From positions 1-64,000 of the forward strand of contig NZ_JAEMUX010000012.1 of assembly GCF_016598475.1 (NCBI RefSeq): a DNA stretch of 64,000 bases, given 5' to 3'. Shown here piece after piece: positions 1 to 9,450 of the stretch; positions within the stretch are counted from its first letter, which is position 1; each line of letters begins with the position of its first letter. This DNA comes from Streptomyces adelaidensis. GTDB lineage: Bacteria > Actinomycetota > Actinomycetes > Streptomycetales > Streptomycetaceae. Position numbers and translations under genes: made by a program. The notes beneath the pieces were generated by a model. The model ran no database searches. It was given only the letters and a program-made list of their open reading frames with translations, and was not told the DNA's origin.

Positions 1-292
1 TAGCCGCGTCCCGGAAGAACGCCGGATACTGAGCCCGAGCCACCTCCTCCTTGCTCGCGCGCAACACCCCACCCGCGTCCAGCACTTCATCCGCCCGGTC
101 GATGAACTTCGGCGGCGGGATACGTCTCCCCTGCTCGAACGCCGCGATCGTCGAGGCGGAGTACCCGGTCAGCGAGCCGAGTTCCGCGCGGTCCTTCCCC
201 GCCCGCTCCCGGAACAGCTTCAACTGACGCCCGAACACGTAGAGAATGCCCGCCCCGAACTCGTACTCCGGCTGCTGAACCTCGTCGTCCAC
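1..292 (-). CDS. XRE-family helix-turn-helix regulator, C-terminus cut by window edge
   Basis: This reading frame enters on the minus strand and runs off the left edge, so only about the first 97 residues are visible. The N-terminal part has a typical Cro/CI helix-turn-helix (residues about 15-70, including GSLTGYSASTIAAFEQG and RIPPPKFIDRADE). The Streptomyces XRE/DUF5753 family carries a longer ligand-binding-like domain after it. The GTG start at 292 follows a good GGGAGGAG ribosome site. It is divergent from an RsbW-like ATPase gene, the usual partner of this family. It is probably a DNA-binding regulator; its target is unknown. Confidence 0.8.
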   Translation of the reverse strand, partial: MDDEVQQPEYEFGAGILYVFGRQLKLFRERAGKDRAELGSLTGYSASTIAAFEQGRRIPPPKFIDRADEVLDAGGVLRASKEEVARAQYPAFFRDAA

Positions 293-465
293 GCCGCAGC
301 TCCTCCCGTACGCCCACCACAGCCACCGGACTTCACCCAACGCGAGGCCCCAGAAACCGGTCACGCCCCACGCCGCATACAAGCGCACCGCTCACGCGTA
401 CAGCCCGTACCCGTCAGCGCGTCACTCCTGGTCAACGCTACGCAGAGTCCGCGACCGTTACCCCC
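293..465. promoter_or_regulatory. Divergent intergenic region between XRE regulator and ATPase gene
   Basis: The 173 bases between the two divergent genes hold no reading frame of note. A TTGACC on the minus strand near 430-435 could serve as a -35 box for the XRE gene. I see no convincing -10 partner, and no ribosome site immediately before the ATG at 466. Confidence 0.3.
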
Positions 466-1080
466 ATGAAGTCAGCAACTCCCCCGAACGGGCATATGCC
501 ACAGCGCCCCGCACCCGAACGCGAGTTCAGCATGCGCTTCACCTCGACTCCGCGCGGTGCCCGCCTCGCCCGGCGACTCGTCTCACACCGCCTGAACGAC
601 TGGGGCCACCCCTACACGACCCCGGCCAACGAGACGTTCACCCTCATCACGGCCGAACTCACTGCCAACGCCGTACGCCACGGCCACGTCCCCGGCCGGG
701 ACTTCCACGTCCAACTCACCCTGGTGGAGGACACGTTCCGCATCGAGGTGACGGATACCCGAGCCGAGAAACAGCCCCCGTCCACTCCCCCGACCCCCGA
801 CTCCGCATCCGAGTCCGGCCGCGGCCTGCTCCTTGTCTCAGCCCTCGCGGACGCCTGGGGCGTCACGCCTCGCTCGGCCGCCCCCGGCAAGACTGTATGG
901 GCCACGCTGCGCGTACCGGCCGGAGGCCACCCGCACACGCACCGGGTGGCCCCTCCTCCGACAGACTCGGCATCGGCGTACGGGCACGACACCGAGTCAT
1001 TTCCGGCTACTTCTTCACGGCGGCGCGACGACCTCGGGTTGCGGCCGGGGGACGCCAGTTGCGGAGGTCGTCGTCGGTGA
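466..1080 (+). CDS. RsbW-like ATP-binding protein (HATPase_c_2), anti-sigma type
   Basis: The 204-residue product carries a GHKL ATPase fold of the RsbW/SpoIIAB type: an N-box (AELTANAVRHG, residues about 62-72) and a glycine-rich G box (ESGRGLLLVSALADAWG, about 115-131). In Streptomyces such small ATPases are numerous, usually sit beside XRE/DUF397 genes, and are presumed to bind sigma factors or anti-anti-sigma factors. The tail after about residue 150 is low in conservation and overlaps the convergent pglX stop by 74 bases. The start could also be the ATG at 496. Function is by family only. Confidence 0.75.
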   Translation: MKSATPPNGHMPQRPAPEREFSMRFTSTPRGARLARRLVSHRLNDWGHPYTTPANETFTLITAELTANAVRHGHVPGRDFHVQLTLVEDTFRIEVTDTRAEKQPPSTPPTPDSASESGRGLLLVSALADAWGVTPRSAAPGKTVWATLRVPAGGHPHTHRVAPPPTDSASAYGHDTESFPATSSRRRDDLGLRPGDASCGGRRR

Positions 1081-4000
1081 GTCCGTGCTCGCCCTGCTTC
1101 TGCTGGCGGTAACCGGCGAAGAAGTCCGCCGGGGAGCCGCTGTAGAGCATGTCGAACTCGTTGTGCCACTGGGACAGCCACGGCTGCAGTTCCAGCAGAC
1201 CGGCGAGGAATGGCGTGATCTCCTCGGTGGACAGCGTGGTGTTGGTGAAGTACGTGGCGAGGGCCTGCGCCTGCTCCCGCTGGTCCCAGCCGGCCCACCC
1301 GTACAGCTCGGGGGTGGCCGCGTTGGTCTGCCCGTAGGAGACGAACCGCTCCTTGGGCACGTCGAGCTTGCCGCGCGCCTTCCAGTAGGACACGCGGAGG
1401 AAGTCTGCCGAGGTGTACTTCGGCGGCACGGGGATGGAGTCCCGGATCTTCCGCTTGGCGGGCTCGTCAGGCGCGGCGTCCTCCTTGCGCTGGAGGTCCC
1501 ACACCTCTTCCCAGTCGGCGCGCTTCTTGAGGCCGGAGGGCTTGTAGCGGAGGGTGGAGAGGAACGGCACGTGTTCCTCGGCGATCAACTCGGAGACGAC
1601 CTTCGCGAGTTCCTTACGGGGCGCGTAGAGCTTGGCGACGGAGACGAAATCCTCGTCGCGGGAGAGGGCGTCGGTGAGACGGGCCAGGGTGAGGATGGTG
1701 GGCTGACCGTTCTCGTCGAACCAGTGGTCGCGGTTTTCCATACGGTCGAGCAGCCAGGAGCGCAGGGCCTTCTCCTGGAGGGCGTCCCAACCCTCAGTGG
1801 CCCAGCGGCGCTTGTACTCGGGGCGCTCGACCATGCCGATAGCACGGTTCGACTCGATGACGTCGATGCGCTTCTGGACGATCTCGCGGTAGGGGGCGGG
1901 CCAGTGGGCAGGGAGCTCCGGGATTGGCGCAAACTTATGGTTGTGATGCCCAAACCATGAGGTGTTGACCTCGCCACGCTCCACTTTGCGAGCCAACACG
2001 ATAGCGAAGGCCCGTTCAGCGGGGGCAATTACAGGAACGTCCTCAGTCGACGCAATGATCTCTTGATCAAGAAGGCCGTAGAGACTGTATACCTGCCAAT
2101 CCAGCTCTTCTTGAACAGCAATCATGCGCCCGCGGATAGCCTCCCACCGCTCCCTGCCCTCACGTAGCGCAACCGCAGTAGGCACAGCACCCGATGCGAT
2201 AGCGGAGGGGCTTGTCGCAGTCAACTCCCGGGCAAGGCCGTCCAAAGCAGTCCCCAGTTCCGAGGGGTACTCAGACGGAAGTGGAAACTCCTCCAGCTTG
2301 GTTCCCGTGAACTCGAAACGGTGCTCCCAAGGTTCATCAGCACCGGCTACATCTGCACCCGGACGCCCCTTGTCATGGCTGACTTGCCGGAGCCAGAACC
2401 CCGCAGTGGAGCTGTTGAGCAGCCCGAGCAACCGCAGGTGCTCCTCCTCGCTCGCATCCCGCCGCAACTTGATGAGTGGAGCGGACTGCTTGAACACCTT
2501 TCCCCCTCGATCCAGCACAAAGTGGTTGTGCGTGGCAACAAAGGCAAAGGTGATCGTCCAGGCATGGGCACCACGGCTTGGAGTAGTCTGGTGCCACTCG
2601 TACCACCGACGGCCATCCGTAAAGTACGTCCCCTTAGAGAAGGTCGCACGATTCCCCATCACGGTTCGCCCCGGCCACAACCATTTGTATGCTCGCGACT
2701 CCTGAGGCAACTCGCGAAGCATCAAGTCGTCGGCGTACGGATAGAAGCTGTAGGTATCACCATCTCGCCTCCAGTCCCGCAATTCGTCACCCAGAACCAA
2801 GTCCTTCCCAAAGGTTTCCTCTGCTCCGCGTCGCACCCAAGCCGCTCGAGTTGTCAACATGATGTCGTCAGCGTTTGTCATGCCGAAGACGCCAAGTCGA
2901 CTCGTCAAGGAGGAAAGTTTGGTCACGCAAGCTACGTTTAGCTGCTCAACCATCTCGAGTCCGCCATCAGCCAAAATCCACGGTTGACGCCCGAAGTACT
3001 TAGCTCTCTCAAGCTCGCCTACTGACACCCACTGACTCACCGATCCCGGCTTGTCGATTTGCGCCACGATCGCCTGCCAGACGAGCCCATCTTCAGCATT
3101 ATCTGGCGCGGATGGCTCGCCCTGGACACTACGAACGGTCCGGATAACGGGCGATCGCCCGTCGCCACCCCGCTGCCTTCCCACGAGAATGACCGTGGGT
3201 GTGCCATGCCCAGGAATGTACGCTCCCGAGGTGTCGATTACTTCAGTTAGCTCCACCGCATGGCCGAAATACTGCTCGATGAGCTTGGTACCAAACTCAC
3301 GTTTCATAAAGGAGTTAGCAGTGATCTGGCCGACCATGCCATAGCCGCGTCCCGCAGAATCCCCACGCTTGGCCAGCTCAAAGAACCGCTGAGCGAACGG
3401 AACCGACAAGGCGTACTTCCCCGCACAGGCCGGATAAATCTCCCGGTACAGCTCATTGAGCGTCTTATCCTTGACCGTGATGTACGGCGGATTTCCCACC
3501 ACGACGTGATACCGCCCCGGACGCAGGATATCCGGGTATTCATGCAGGTCTTCCGTGGCGTACTTGAACTCCGCCAGCTCGTCCACGAAGCCTTGGTCCA
3601 CCCCGCCGAACAGGTTGCCCTGCTGGGAACGGCGGGTCTTGATCAGCGAGTCCCCCACTGCCAGATTCACGGGCCAGTCGTACTTCGCCGCCTCCGCCAG
3701 CGTCCGCACCCCACCCGCCGCCATTACCGCAACCAGCAATCGGAACCGTGCAATAGCCACCGCAAACGGGTTGACATCCACACCGTGCACCGATTTCAGC
3801 GCCGCCGACACCCGCTCGTGCACGTCCTTCCCCGGTTGCCCCTCCGCCCACAACTGCACCAACCGCCGAAACGCCCCCAACACAAAGTGCCCCGACCCAC
3901 AAGTAGGGTCGATCATCTTCAGTTCCTCGTACCCGAACTCCCGCACAGCCGGATTCATAGTCCGGTCGAGGATGAACTCCTCCACGAACTCCGGCGTCTG

Positions 4001-4627
4001 CAGCAGCGCATACGTCTTCCGCGCAGCCTCGCTCAGGTCCTGGTAAAGGTCACCCAGGAACCGCGTGTCCCACCCCTCCGTGCCGTCCGCATTCAGCGGA
4101 TCGGTGAAGTCGTGGACGAGAACACCCCCCTCGTCCCTCCCTCGCCAGAACTCGACCAGCTCCCGCGCACCGTCATGCGAAAGCGGAACCTGGTACAGAG
4201 GGTTGTGCCGCTGGTCGAAAAGCAGCCGTCCCGCCTGCCCCTGTCCCAGCTCCTCGAAGGCCTTCTCCAGCCAGCCCCGGTACGTCGGATCGTCGTCCGA
4301 CTCCACGTACGCGTCGTACCGTGACTCCGCCAGCTCCCGCCGGTCACCGTCCGCCCCCGTCAGGTACGGCTCCGGGATCAGCCGGTTGTCCTCGCAGAAC
4401 CGTACGAAGACAGTCCCCAGTACCCACGCCACCGCGACCTGCGTGACCCGCTCGTCCAGCCATGAGGTCCACGTCGCCGCCGTCCGCCCCAGCTTGCGTG
4501 CCTGGTCGTACTCGGACCTCAGCTTCGCGCCGACATCGCCCAGCGCCTTCACCTGGAGTCCGAGGTCGGTCTCGACCGTCTTGACCTGCTGCTTCAGGTC
4601 GTTCAATAGAGCCTTGCGGTCGATCAC
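1007..4627 (-). CDS. pglX: BREX-2 (Pgl) adenine-specific DNA methyltransferase PglX
   Basis: The 1206-residue product is a large N6-adenine methyltransferase of the PglX family. It has the AdoMet-binding motif DPTCGSGHF near residue 242 and the catalytic NPPY near residue 377. Length matches known PglX proteins. In the Pgl/BREX-2 phage-resistance system PglX modifies DNA and works with PglW, PglY and PglZ. The GTG start overlaps the pglW stop as GTGA, so the pair is translationally coupled. The central part, roughly 1920-3470, is visibly poorer in G+C than either end: 31 of 60 bases in 2881-2940 against 40 of 60 in 4261-4320. This suggests the target-recognition region was exchanged. PglY and PglZ are not seen here. 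Confidence 0.9.
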   Translation of the reverse strand: MIDRKALLNDLKQQVKTVETDLGLQVKALGDVGAKLRSEYDQARKLGRTAATWTSWLDERVTQVAVAWVLGTVFVRFCEDNRLIPEPYLTGADGDRRELAESRYDAYVESDDDPTYRGWLEKAFEELGQGQAGRLLFDQRHNPLYQVPLSHDGARELVEFWRGRDEGGVLVHDFTDPLNADGTEGWDTRFLGDLYQDLSEAARKTYALLQTPEFVEEFILDRTMNPAVREFGYEELKMIDPTCGSGHFVLGAFRRLVQLWAEGQPGKDVHERVSAALKSVHGVDVNPFAVAIARFRLLVAVMAAGGVRTLAEAAKYDWPVNLAVGDSLIKTRRSQQGNLFGGVDQGFVDELAEFKYATEDLHEYPDILRPGRYHVVVGNPPYITVKDKTLNELYREIYPACAGKYALSVPFAQRFFELAKRGDSAGRGYGMVGQITANSFMKREFGTKLIEQYFGHAVELTEVIDTSGAYIPGHGTPTVILVGRQRGGDGRSPVIRTVRSVQGEPSAPDNAEDGLVWQAIVAQIDKPGSVSQWVSVGELERAKYFGRQPWILADGGLEMVEQLNVACVTKLSSLTSRLGVFGMTNADDIMLTTRAAWVRRGAEETFGKDLVLGDELRDWRRDGDTYSFYPYADDLMLRELPQESRAYKWLWPGRTVMGNRATFSKGTYFTDGRRWYEWHQTTPSRGAHAWTITFAFVATHNHFVLDRGGKVFKQSAPLIKLRRDASEEEHLRLLGLLNSSTAGFWLRQVSHDKGRPGADVAGADEPWEHRFEFTGTKLEEFPLPSEYPSELGTALDGLARELTATSPSAIASGAVPTAVALREGRERWEAIRGRMIAVQEELDWQVYSLYGLLDQEIIASTEDVPVIAPAERAFAIVLARKVERGEVNTSWFGHHNHKFAPIPELPAHWPAPYREIVQKRIDVIESNRAIGMVERPEYKRRWATEGWDALQEKALRSWLLDRMENRDHWFDENGQPTILTLARLTDALSRDEDFVSVAKLYAPRKELAKVVSELIAEEHVPFLSTLRYKPSGLKKRADWEEVWDLQRKEDAAPDEPAKRKIRDSIPVPPKYTSADFLRVSYWKARGKLDVPKERFVSYGQTNAATPELYGWAGWDQREQAQALATYFTNTTLSTEEITPFLAGLLELQPWLSQWHNEFDMLYSGSPADFFAGYRQQKQGEHGLTDDDLRNWRPPAATRGRRAAVKK

Positions 4628-7600
4628 TTGACGTCTCCCTCGACACCACTGGCACTAGCGCTAGCACTGGCCACACCCTCGCCGGACCCGCGATGGGCGT
4701 TGCCCACCCATGTGTCCGGAAGCTGAATCCACTCCCCCAGGCCGGCCTGGTACGGCACGGCCACCTGCCCGAGCCGGGGCTCGCGCGAGGGGTCGCTCTG
4801 CGGGACCAGGAGCCACAGTCCCCGCCCGCCCTGCCTGGCCGCCGACGCCAGTCGGTCAAGGACGCCCATCGCGTCGTACCGCGCGAACACCCCGGCCTCC
4901 GTCAGCAGGACCGGACCGACAGGACCAGCCCCGCCACCACCGCCCCCACCACCGTCGCCCAGCAGCCCCGCGATCCGAGGCTCCACCGCGCCCCACGCCG
5001 TCCGCACGTACTCCGCGAACCGCACCGCACCCCTCGAACCCGGCTCGGCGGCGTCCGCCTTGAGCAGGGTCTCCCAGGTGGGCTTGGTGCCCGGCGTGAC
5101 CTGGGCGTGGAGGGCCTCCAGGAACAGCTCGGTCACCGACAGCGCGCCCGCGCCCAGCCGCTCGGCTCCCAGTTCCCGCACCGCGTCCCGCACCAACTGC
5201 TGTCGTACGGTCAGCACCCGGAACCCGTCCCGGCGGGCCGACGCGAGCAGCCGTTCCTCCGCGCGCACCGCACCCGCGAGCTGCGGGTCGTCGGCGTACC
5301 GCGTCACCGCTCCCGTACGCGTCGACTGCCGCCACGCGCCCGTCGTGAGGTAGCTGGACGCGTCGTCCACCCGCGTCGGCAGGTAGCGCAGCGTCCCCGT
5401 CTCGTCGCGCATGCTGAGCGACAGTTCGAAGCCAGCGTCGCGCAGGGCCTTGGTCAGGGGACCGGCCGTCGGCAGTTCGTGGGAGGTGCCACCCCGCCCG
5501 TCGACCACGACCAGCTCGGGGAAGCGAGCGCGCACCCGCTCGTGCACGTCCTCGCCCGTCAGGCCTGGCTGCCGTCCCTCCGGTACGCCCGGAATCCAGC
5601 GGACCAGCCCCGCCTGCGTGAGGCGCAACGCCCGTACCAGGGGCAGGTCGCGCGGGTAGATCTCCAGGCGCGGAGTGGCGGCGGCGTTCACCGACGCCGC
5701 AGCCGCCAGCTCCACCATGCGCCGCTCGTCCCAGTCCACCACGCCCGGCGGCACCGTCAGCGCGCCCAGCTCGGCGAGGACGGTCGCCGCCGTCGGGAGG
5801 GTGTCCAGTTTGGCCTGCCGGTCGGCCGTCTTGCCGAGTCGGGTCGCGTACTCCAGGAGTCCGGGGGCCGTCGGGGTGTCCGGGCCGTCGTTCTCCCGTA
5901 CGTCGAGGGCGAGCAGGCCGGCGCCCAGGGACTCGTCCGTCGCCTTGCGGTTCGGCTGGTGCTGGAACTCGGCCTCCTGGGGCAGCAGTTGCTCGACCTC
6001 GACCACGGCCCGTACGGCCGCCAGTGCCATCGCCCGCCGCTGCTCGCGCCCCGCGAGATGCGTGCCGCGCCGGACGGCCAGGGCATCCGCGATCTCCACC
6101 GCCGAGGCGACGCGCCCCATGCTCACCAGCAGGTCAACGATCTCGTCGCGCAGCGCCTGGACAGCCGGCTCGGCCTTCCAGCGCTTGCGCTCGTCCTTGA
6201 GCATCTGCGGGATACGGCCGTGGCTCAGGGTGAGCGCGTCAGCGACGTCCTTCTGCTTGGGCCAGACGCCGATGTCCGGCAGGACCCCGTGCTCGTCGGG
6301 CAGGCGCAGCAACAGCCGTACCATCTCGGCCTTGTTGCGGTTGGAGCCGTTGTTGTTGACGGCGGGCACGAAGACGGTGGCGAGGGTGTCGAGGCTGACG
6401 GAGCGCAGGGTTCGGGCGGGCAGCGCGCCCGCCGACTCGCCCGTCGCGAGGTGGCCCACCAAGGCCGACTCGGCGGCCGTGAGCTGCTCCAGCTCCTCCT
6501 TGGCCTCTGCCCGGCCCTTCGGCGTGAGCGGCGAGACGGGGATCTCGCGCAGCCGCTCGCCCCACTCGCGCTGCCGCTGCTGGACCTCGTTGCGGGTCTT
6601 GGCGCCCAGCCCAGGGGCGTTGACGAGCTTGCGGCGGCTGTAGTCGAGCAGTTCGCCGACCGTCGTGATGCCCAGGCCGTAGAGGAAGGACTGTGCGGCG
6701 GGTGTGAGGCCGGAGACGGTCAGCGGCGTGTCCCGCGTGACCTCGGCGGCGAGGCGGTCGCGCTGCTGCTCGGCGGTCTCCGGCTCGGCGTCCGCGATCG
6801 CCGCCGTGACGGCGGCCTCGGCGGGTGTCCCCTCCCCTGTGGTCGCGGCGGCCGGGTGGCGGGAACGGTGGCTGGACGGGACGGTCTGGGAGGCGTCGAG
6901 GAAGACCTTGCGCCAGGCGTCCCGCATCGGCTTCAGCTCGGGGAACCGCTGGCCGGCGTCGCGGTGCAGGGCCTTCTGGAAGAAGGCGACGAGGCCGTCC
7001 CGTACGGCCGGGTCGAAGGCCTCGGCCGCGATGGTCGGGTACGGCCAGTCCTTGGGGACCGTCATGCGGGGCAGGACGCTGCCGTCGCCCCACTTGGGCA
7101 GCTCGCCGGAGGCCATCTGGTGCAGGGTGACGGCGACGGCGTACCGCTCGGCGTGCGAGTCGTACGAGCCGCGGGTGATGACGTCGACGAAGGGGTCGAG
7201 GTAGCCGTCGGTGCCCGCGTTGGTGCTCTTCGCCGGGTAGCCGGCGAGGGAGAAGTCGATGAGGACGAGTTCGCGGGTGCGGTTGGGGCGGATGCGGATG
7301 GCGATGTTGTCGGGCTTGATGTCGCGGTGCCAGACGCCCTCGCCCTCCAGGAAGTCGACGGCTCCGAAGAGGTAGTCGCCGTACGCCTCCAACTGGTCCA
7401 CCTGGAGGCGGCCGTTGTCGCGGAGCTGGCGGGCGACCGTCTCCTCACGGCGGCGCGGGCGGCTCCCGGCGTCGGTGCCCGGTCCGGCGTCGTCGCGTTC
7501 GTCGCCGACGTACTCCAGTGCCAGGACGGTACGGCCGCCGATGTGCAGCGGCTCGGGTTCGACGAGGCGGATGATGCCGGAGTGGGGGCGCAGGCGGCCC

Positions 7601-9360
7601 ATGGCCTCCGCCTCGCGGGCCAGGATCTCGCCCCGGTTGTCGGAGAGGGCGGCCTTCAGTACGGCCAGCGGGCGGGTCTTGCGGGCCTCGGCCTGCAGGT
7701 CGCGGACGAGGAAGGCGCGGCTGGTGGAGCCGGTGCCGAGGCGGCGGCGGATCTCCCAGCGGCCGGCGAGCACGTCACCGGCGACGGCCTCCAGCGGGTC
7801 CTTGTCGGCCGGGGTCTCGTCCTCCTCGTCCTTCTCGTCCAGCGCTTCCGTGGTGATGGCTGTCTGGGCCGGGGCGGTCAGGGAGTCCTCGACGACCTCC
7901 AGCAGCTCCAGGAACTCGTCCACGCTGGAGAGGCGCTGCCCCGGCCGGTAGGCGGTGGCGGCCTGCACCAGTTCGTCGACGTCCTCCGACAGGCCGTCCA
8001 CCAGGGAGCTGGGGCGCAGTCCCTCGCCCGCCTCCAGGCGGGCCAGCAGCTCGGCCTGGCTGGCGGCCGGGGCCTTGCCGGTGACCAGCAGGTACGTGAG
8101 GACGCCGAGTCCGTACACGTCGAGGTGGACCGGGTCGGGCTTGAGGGCGGTGAGTTCGGGGGCGAGATAGGCGTCGGCGTCGTCCGCCAGGTGCATCGCG
8201 GACAGGGCCGTCGGCGCGAAGCGGGTCATGCCCTGGCCCTGGGAGGAGTCGCCGCTGCGCTGGGTGGCGATCTGCCAGTCGGAGATCTGGAGCTGCGGAG
8301 TGAGCCAGGCGGCCTCCTCCCCCACCGCCCGGCCCTTCCCGCCGCGCGTGCGGGGGACGACCAGCACAGAGCGTGCTGCGAGAGCCCGGTGGTGGATGCG
8401 GCTGGAGTGCGCGGAGCGCATGGTCTCGGCGAGCTGGCGGACCAGTGCCATCCGGCCGAGGATGTCCAGCTTCTCGCCGTACTGGACCAGGTACTCGTCC
8501 AGCTTCAGGGTGTCCGGGTGGTAGTCGAAGATCAGGGCCGGGCCGGAGGTGTGCCCGGAGGGGAAATACTGCTTGAGCTCGACCGCGCCCGGGTGCTTGA
8601 AACGGCCCAGGACCGCGGCTTCCCGCCGGGCCGCGTTCTCGACGGACTGGCGCAGGGAGGTGTCGGAGCCGCGCTCGCTGAGGTAGATGCGGACGCGGGC
8701 GGCCTCGGGCAGGTCGCTGTGGCGGGCGAGGTAGTCCGCCCAGGTGGGCCCGGAGTCGAACGACTTGCGCTGCAGCTCGTACGGTCCGACCTTGTACTGC
8801 GCGTCGCTCTTGCGGATGCCGATGTTCTTGAGGGCCGCCTCGATCTCGCGCGAGCTGATCGCCGTGATGCGGCGCCGCTCGTCACGCGGGGGCTCCTTCA
8901 GTATCTCGACCAGCTGGTGGACGGTGTGGACGCCGTTCTGGTCGTGCGCGGGCAGGCGTACACGAAGGCTGTTGTCCGTGAAGCAGACGGCCTCGGCGAC
9001 CCAGACGCGCTTGTTGCCGGGCAACGCGAGCAGGCCGGCCAGTTCCTTGGCCTTGCGGTTGACCAGGTGCAGCGGATTGCCGTGCGTACGGCGGCGACCG
9101 CCGGGTGTGGTCTGCACCCAGGTGCCGTTCTCGGAGGTGACCGAGCCGTGCCAGTCCTTCAGCTCGATCATGCAGACGCCGCCGGGGGCGACGACCAGCA
9201 GGTCGACCTCCCGGACGTGGCCGGTGTTCGCGGTGAAGGTGAAGTTCGACCAGGCACGCCAGGGGTCGGAGTCCGGCAGCTTCTCCCGGATGGCCTCCAG
9301 GCCACGGCGTTCGTGATCGAACTCGGACTCGGTGACCGTGACCCACCGGCCTTCCCGCAT
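4624..9360 (-). CDS. pglW: BREX-2 (Pgl) serine/threonine kinase PglW
   Basis: The 1578-residue protein begins with a NERD domain (about 14-125, with VREVDLLVV and MIELKDWHG), a nuclease-related fold. Two kinase-like domains follow. The first (about 190-480) has lost the catalytic loop: HHRALAARS near 325 replaces HRDLKPEN. The second (about 525-820) keeps a glycine loop (LGTGSTSRAF, 541), a VLK lysine and HRDIKPDN (678), but reads DFS where DFG is usual. Around 880-925 is a helix-hairpin-helix stretch (GITTVGELL, PGLGAKT) resembling the RNA polymerase alpha C-terminal domain. A glycine-rich run interrupts the C-terminus. PglW is the kinase of the Pgl system. The ATG at 9360 has a GGGGAA upstream. 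Confidence 0.9.
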   Translation of the reverse strand: MREGRWVTVTESEFDHERRGLEAIREKLPDSDPWRAWSNFTFTANTGHVREVDLLVVAPGGVCMIELKDWHGSVTSENGTWVQTTPGGRRRTHGNPLHLVNRKAKELAGLLALPGNKRVWVAEAVCFTDNSLRVRLPAHDQNGVHTVHQLVEILKEPPRDERRRITAISSREIEAALKNIGIRKSDAQYKVGPYELQRKSFDSGPTWADYLARHSDLPEAARVRIYLSERGSDTSLRQSVENAARREAAVLGRFKHPGAVELKQYFPSGHTSGPALIFDYHPDTLKLDEYLVQYGEKLDILGRMALVRQLAETMRSAHSSRIHHRALAARSVLVVPRTRGGKGRAVGEEAAWLTPQLQISDWQIATQRSGDSSQGQGMTRFAPTALSAMHLADDADAYLAPELTALKPDPVHLDVYGLGVLTYLLVTGKAPAASQAELLARLEAGEGLRPSSLVDGLSEDVDELVQAATAYRPGQRLSSVDEFLELLEVVEDSLTAPAQTAITTEALDEKDEEDETPADKDPLEAVAGDVLAGRWEIRRRLGTGSTSRAFLVRDLQAEARKTRPLAVLKAALSDNRGEILAREAEAMGRLRPHSGIIRLVEPEPLHIGGRTVLALEYVGDERDDAGPGTDAGSRPRRREETVARQLRDNGRLQVDQLEAYGDYLFGAVDFLEGEGVWHRDIKPDNIAIRIRPNRTRELVLIDFSLAGYPAKSTNAGTDGYLDPFVDVITRGSYDSHAERYAVAVTLHQMASGELPKWGDGSVLPRMTVPKDWPYPTIAAEAFDPAVRDGLVAFFQKALHRDAGQRFPELKPMRDAWRKVFLDASQTVPSSHRSRHPAAATTGEGTPAEAAVTAAIADAEPETAEQQRDRLAAEVTRDTPLTVSGLTPAAQSFLYGLGITTVGELLDYSRRKLVNAPGLGAKTRNEVQQRQREWGERLREIPVSPLTPKGRAEAKEELEQLTAAESALVGHLATGESAGALPARTLRSVSLDTLATVFVPAVNNNGSNRNKAEMVRLLLRLPDEHGVLPDIGVWPKQKDVADALTLSHGRIPQMLKDERKRWKAEPAVQALRDEIVDLLVSMGRVASAVEIADALAVRRGTHLAGREQRRAMALAAVRAVVEVEQLLPQEAEFQHQPNRKATDESLGAGLLALDVRENDGPDTPTAPGLLEYATRLGKTADRQAKLDTLPTAATVLAELGALTVPPGVVDWDERRMVELAAAASVNAAATPRLEIYPRDLPLVRALRLTQAGLVRWIPGVPEGRQPGLTGEDVHERVRARFPELVVVDGRGGTSHELPTAGPLTKALRDAGFELSLSMRDETGTLRYLPTRVDDASSYLTTGAWRQSTRTGAVTRYADDPQLAGAVRAEERLLASARRDGFRVLTVRQQLVRDAVRELGAERLGAGALSVTELFLEALHAQVTPGTKPTWETLLKADAAEPGSRGAVRFAEYVRTAWGAVEPRIAGLLGDGGGGGGGGAGPVGPVLLTEAGVFARYDAMGVLDRLASAARQGGRGLWLLVPQSDPSREPRLGQVAVPYQAGLGEWIQLPDTWVGNAHRGSGEGVASASASASGVEGDVK

Positions 9361-9425
9361 GCCTGTTCCCCGCTCCTCGTGTCCCCCACAGGCCGCCGTT
9401 CCCCATGGTCAGGCCCTCGACGCAG

Positions 9426-9450
9426 ATCCTAGTGGCTGCATGTGACATGC
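9426..9450 (-). promoter_or_regulatory. Candidate pglW promoter -10 box with adjacent palindrome
   Basis: On the minus strand a TAGGAT (9431-9426) is a good Streptomyces -10 box, 65 bases before the pglW ATG. Immediately upstream is a 13-base palindrome, GCATGTCACATGC (9450-9438), lying where the spacer and -35 would be. I see no TTGACA-like -35. The arrangement suggests an operator controlling pglWX, but no regulator is identified. Confidence 0.45.

Noticed and set aside
4693-9432. A 1579-codon open frame on the plus strand opposite pglW
   Set aside because: It is the antisense shadow of pglW. It has no domain content, is full of Arg/Gly/Val typical of high-G+C antisense frames, and the minus strand has clear NERD and kinase motifs.
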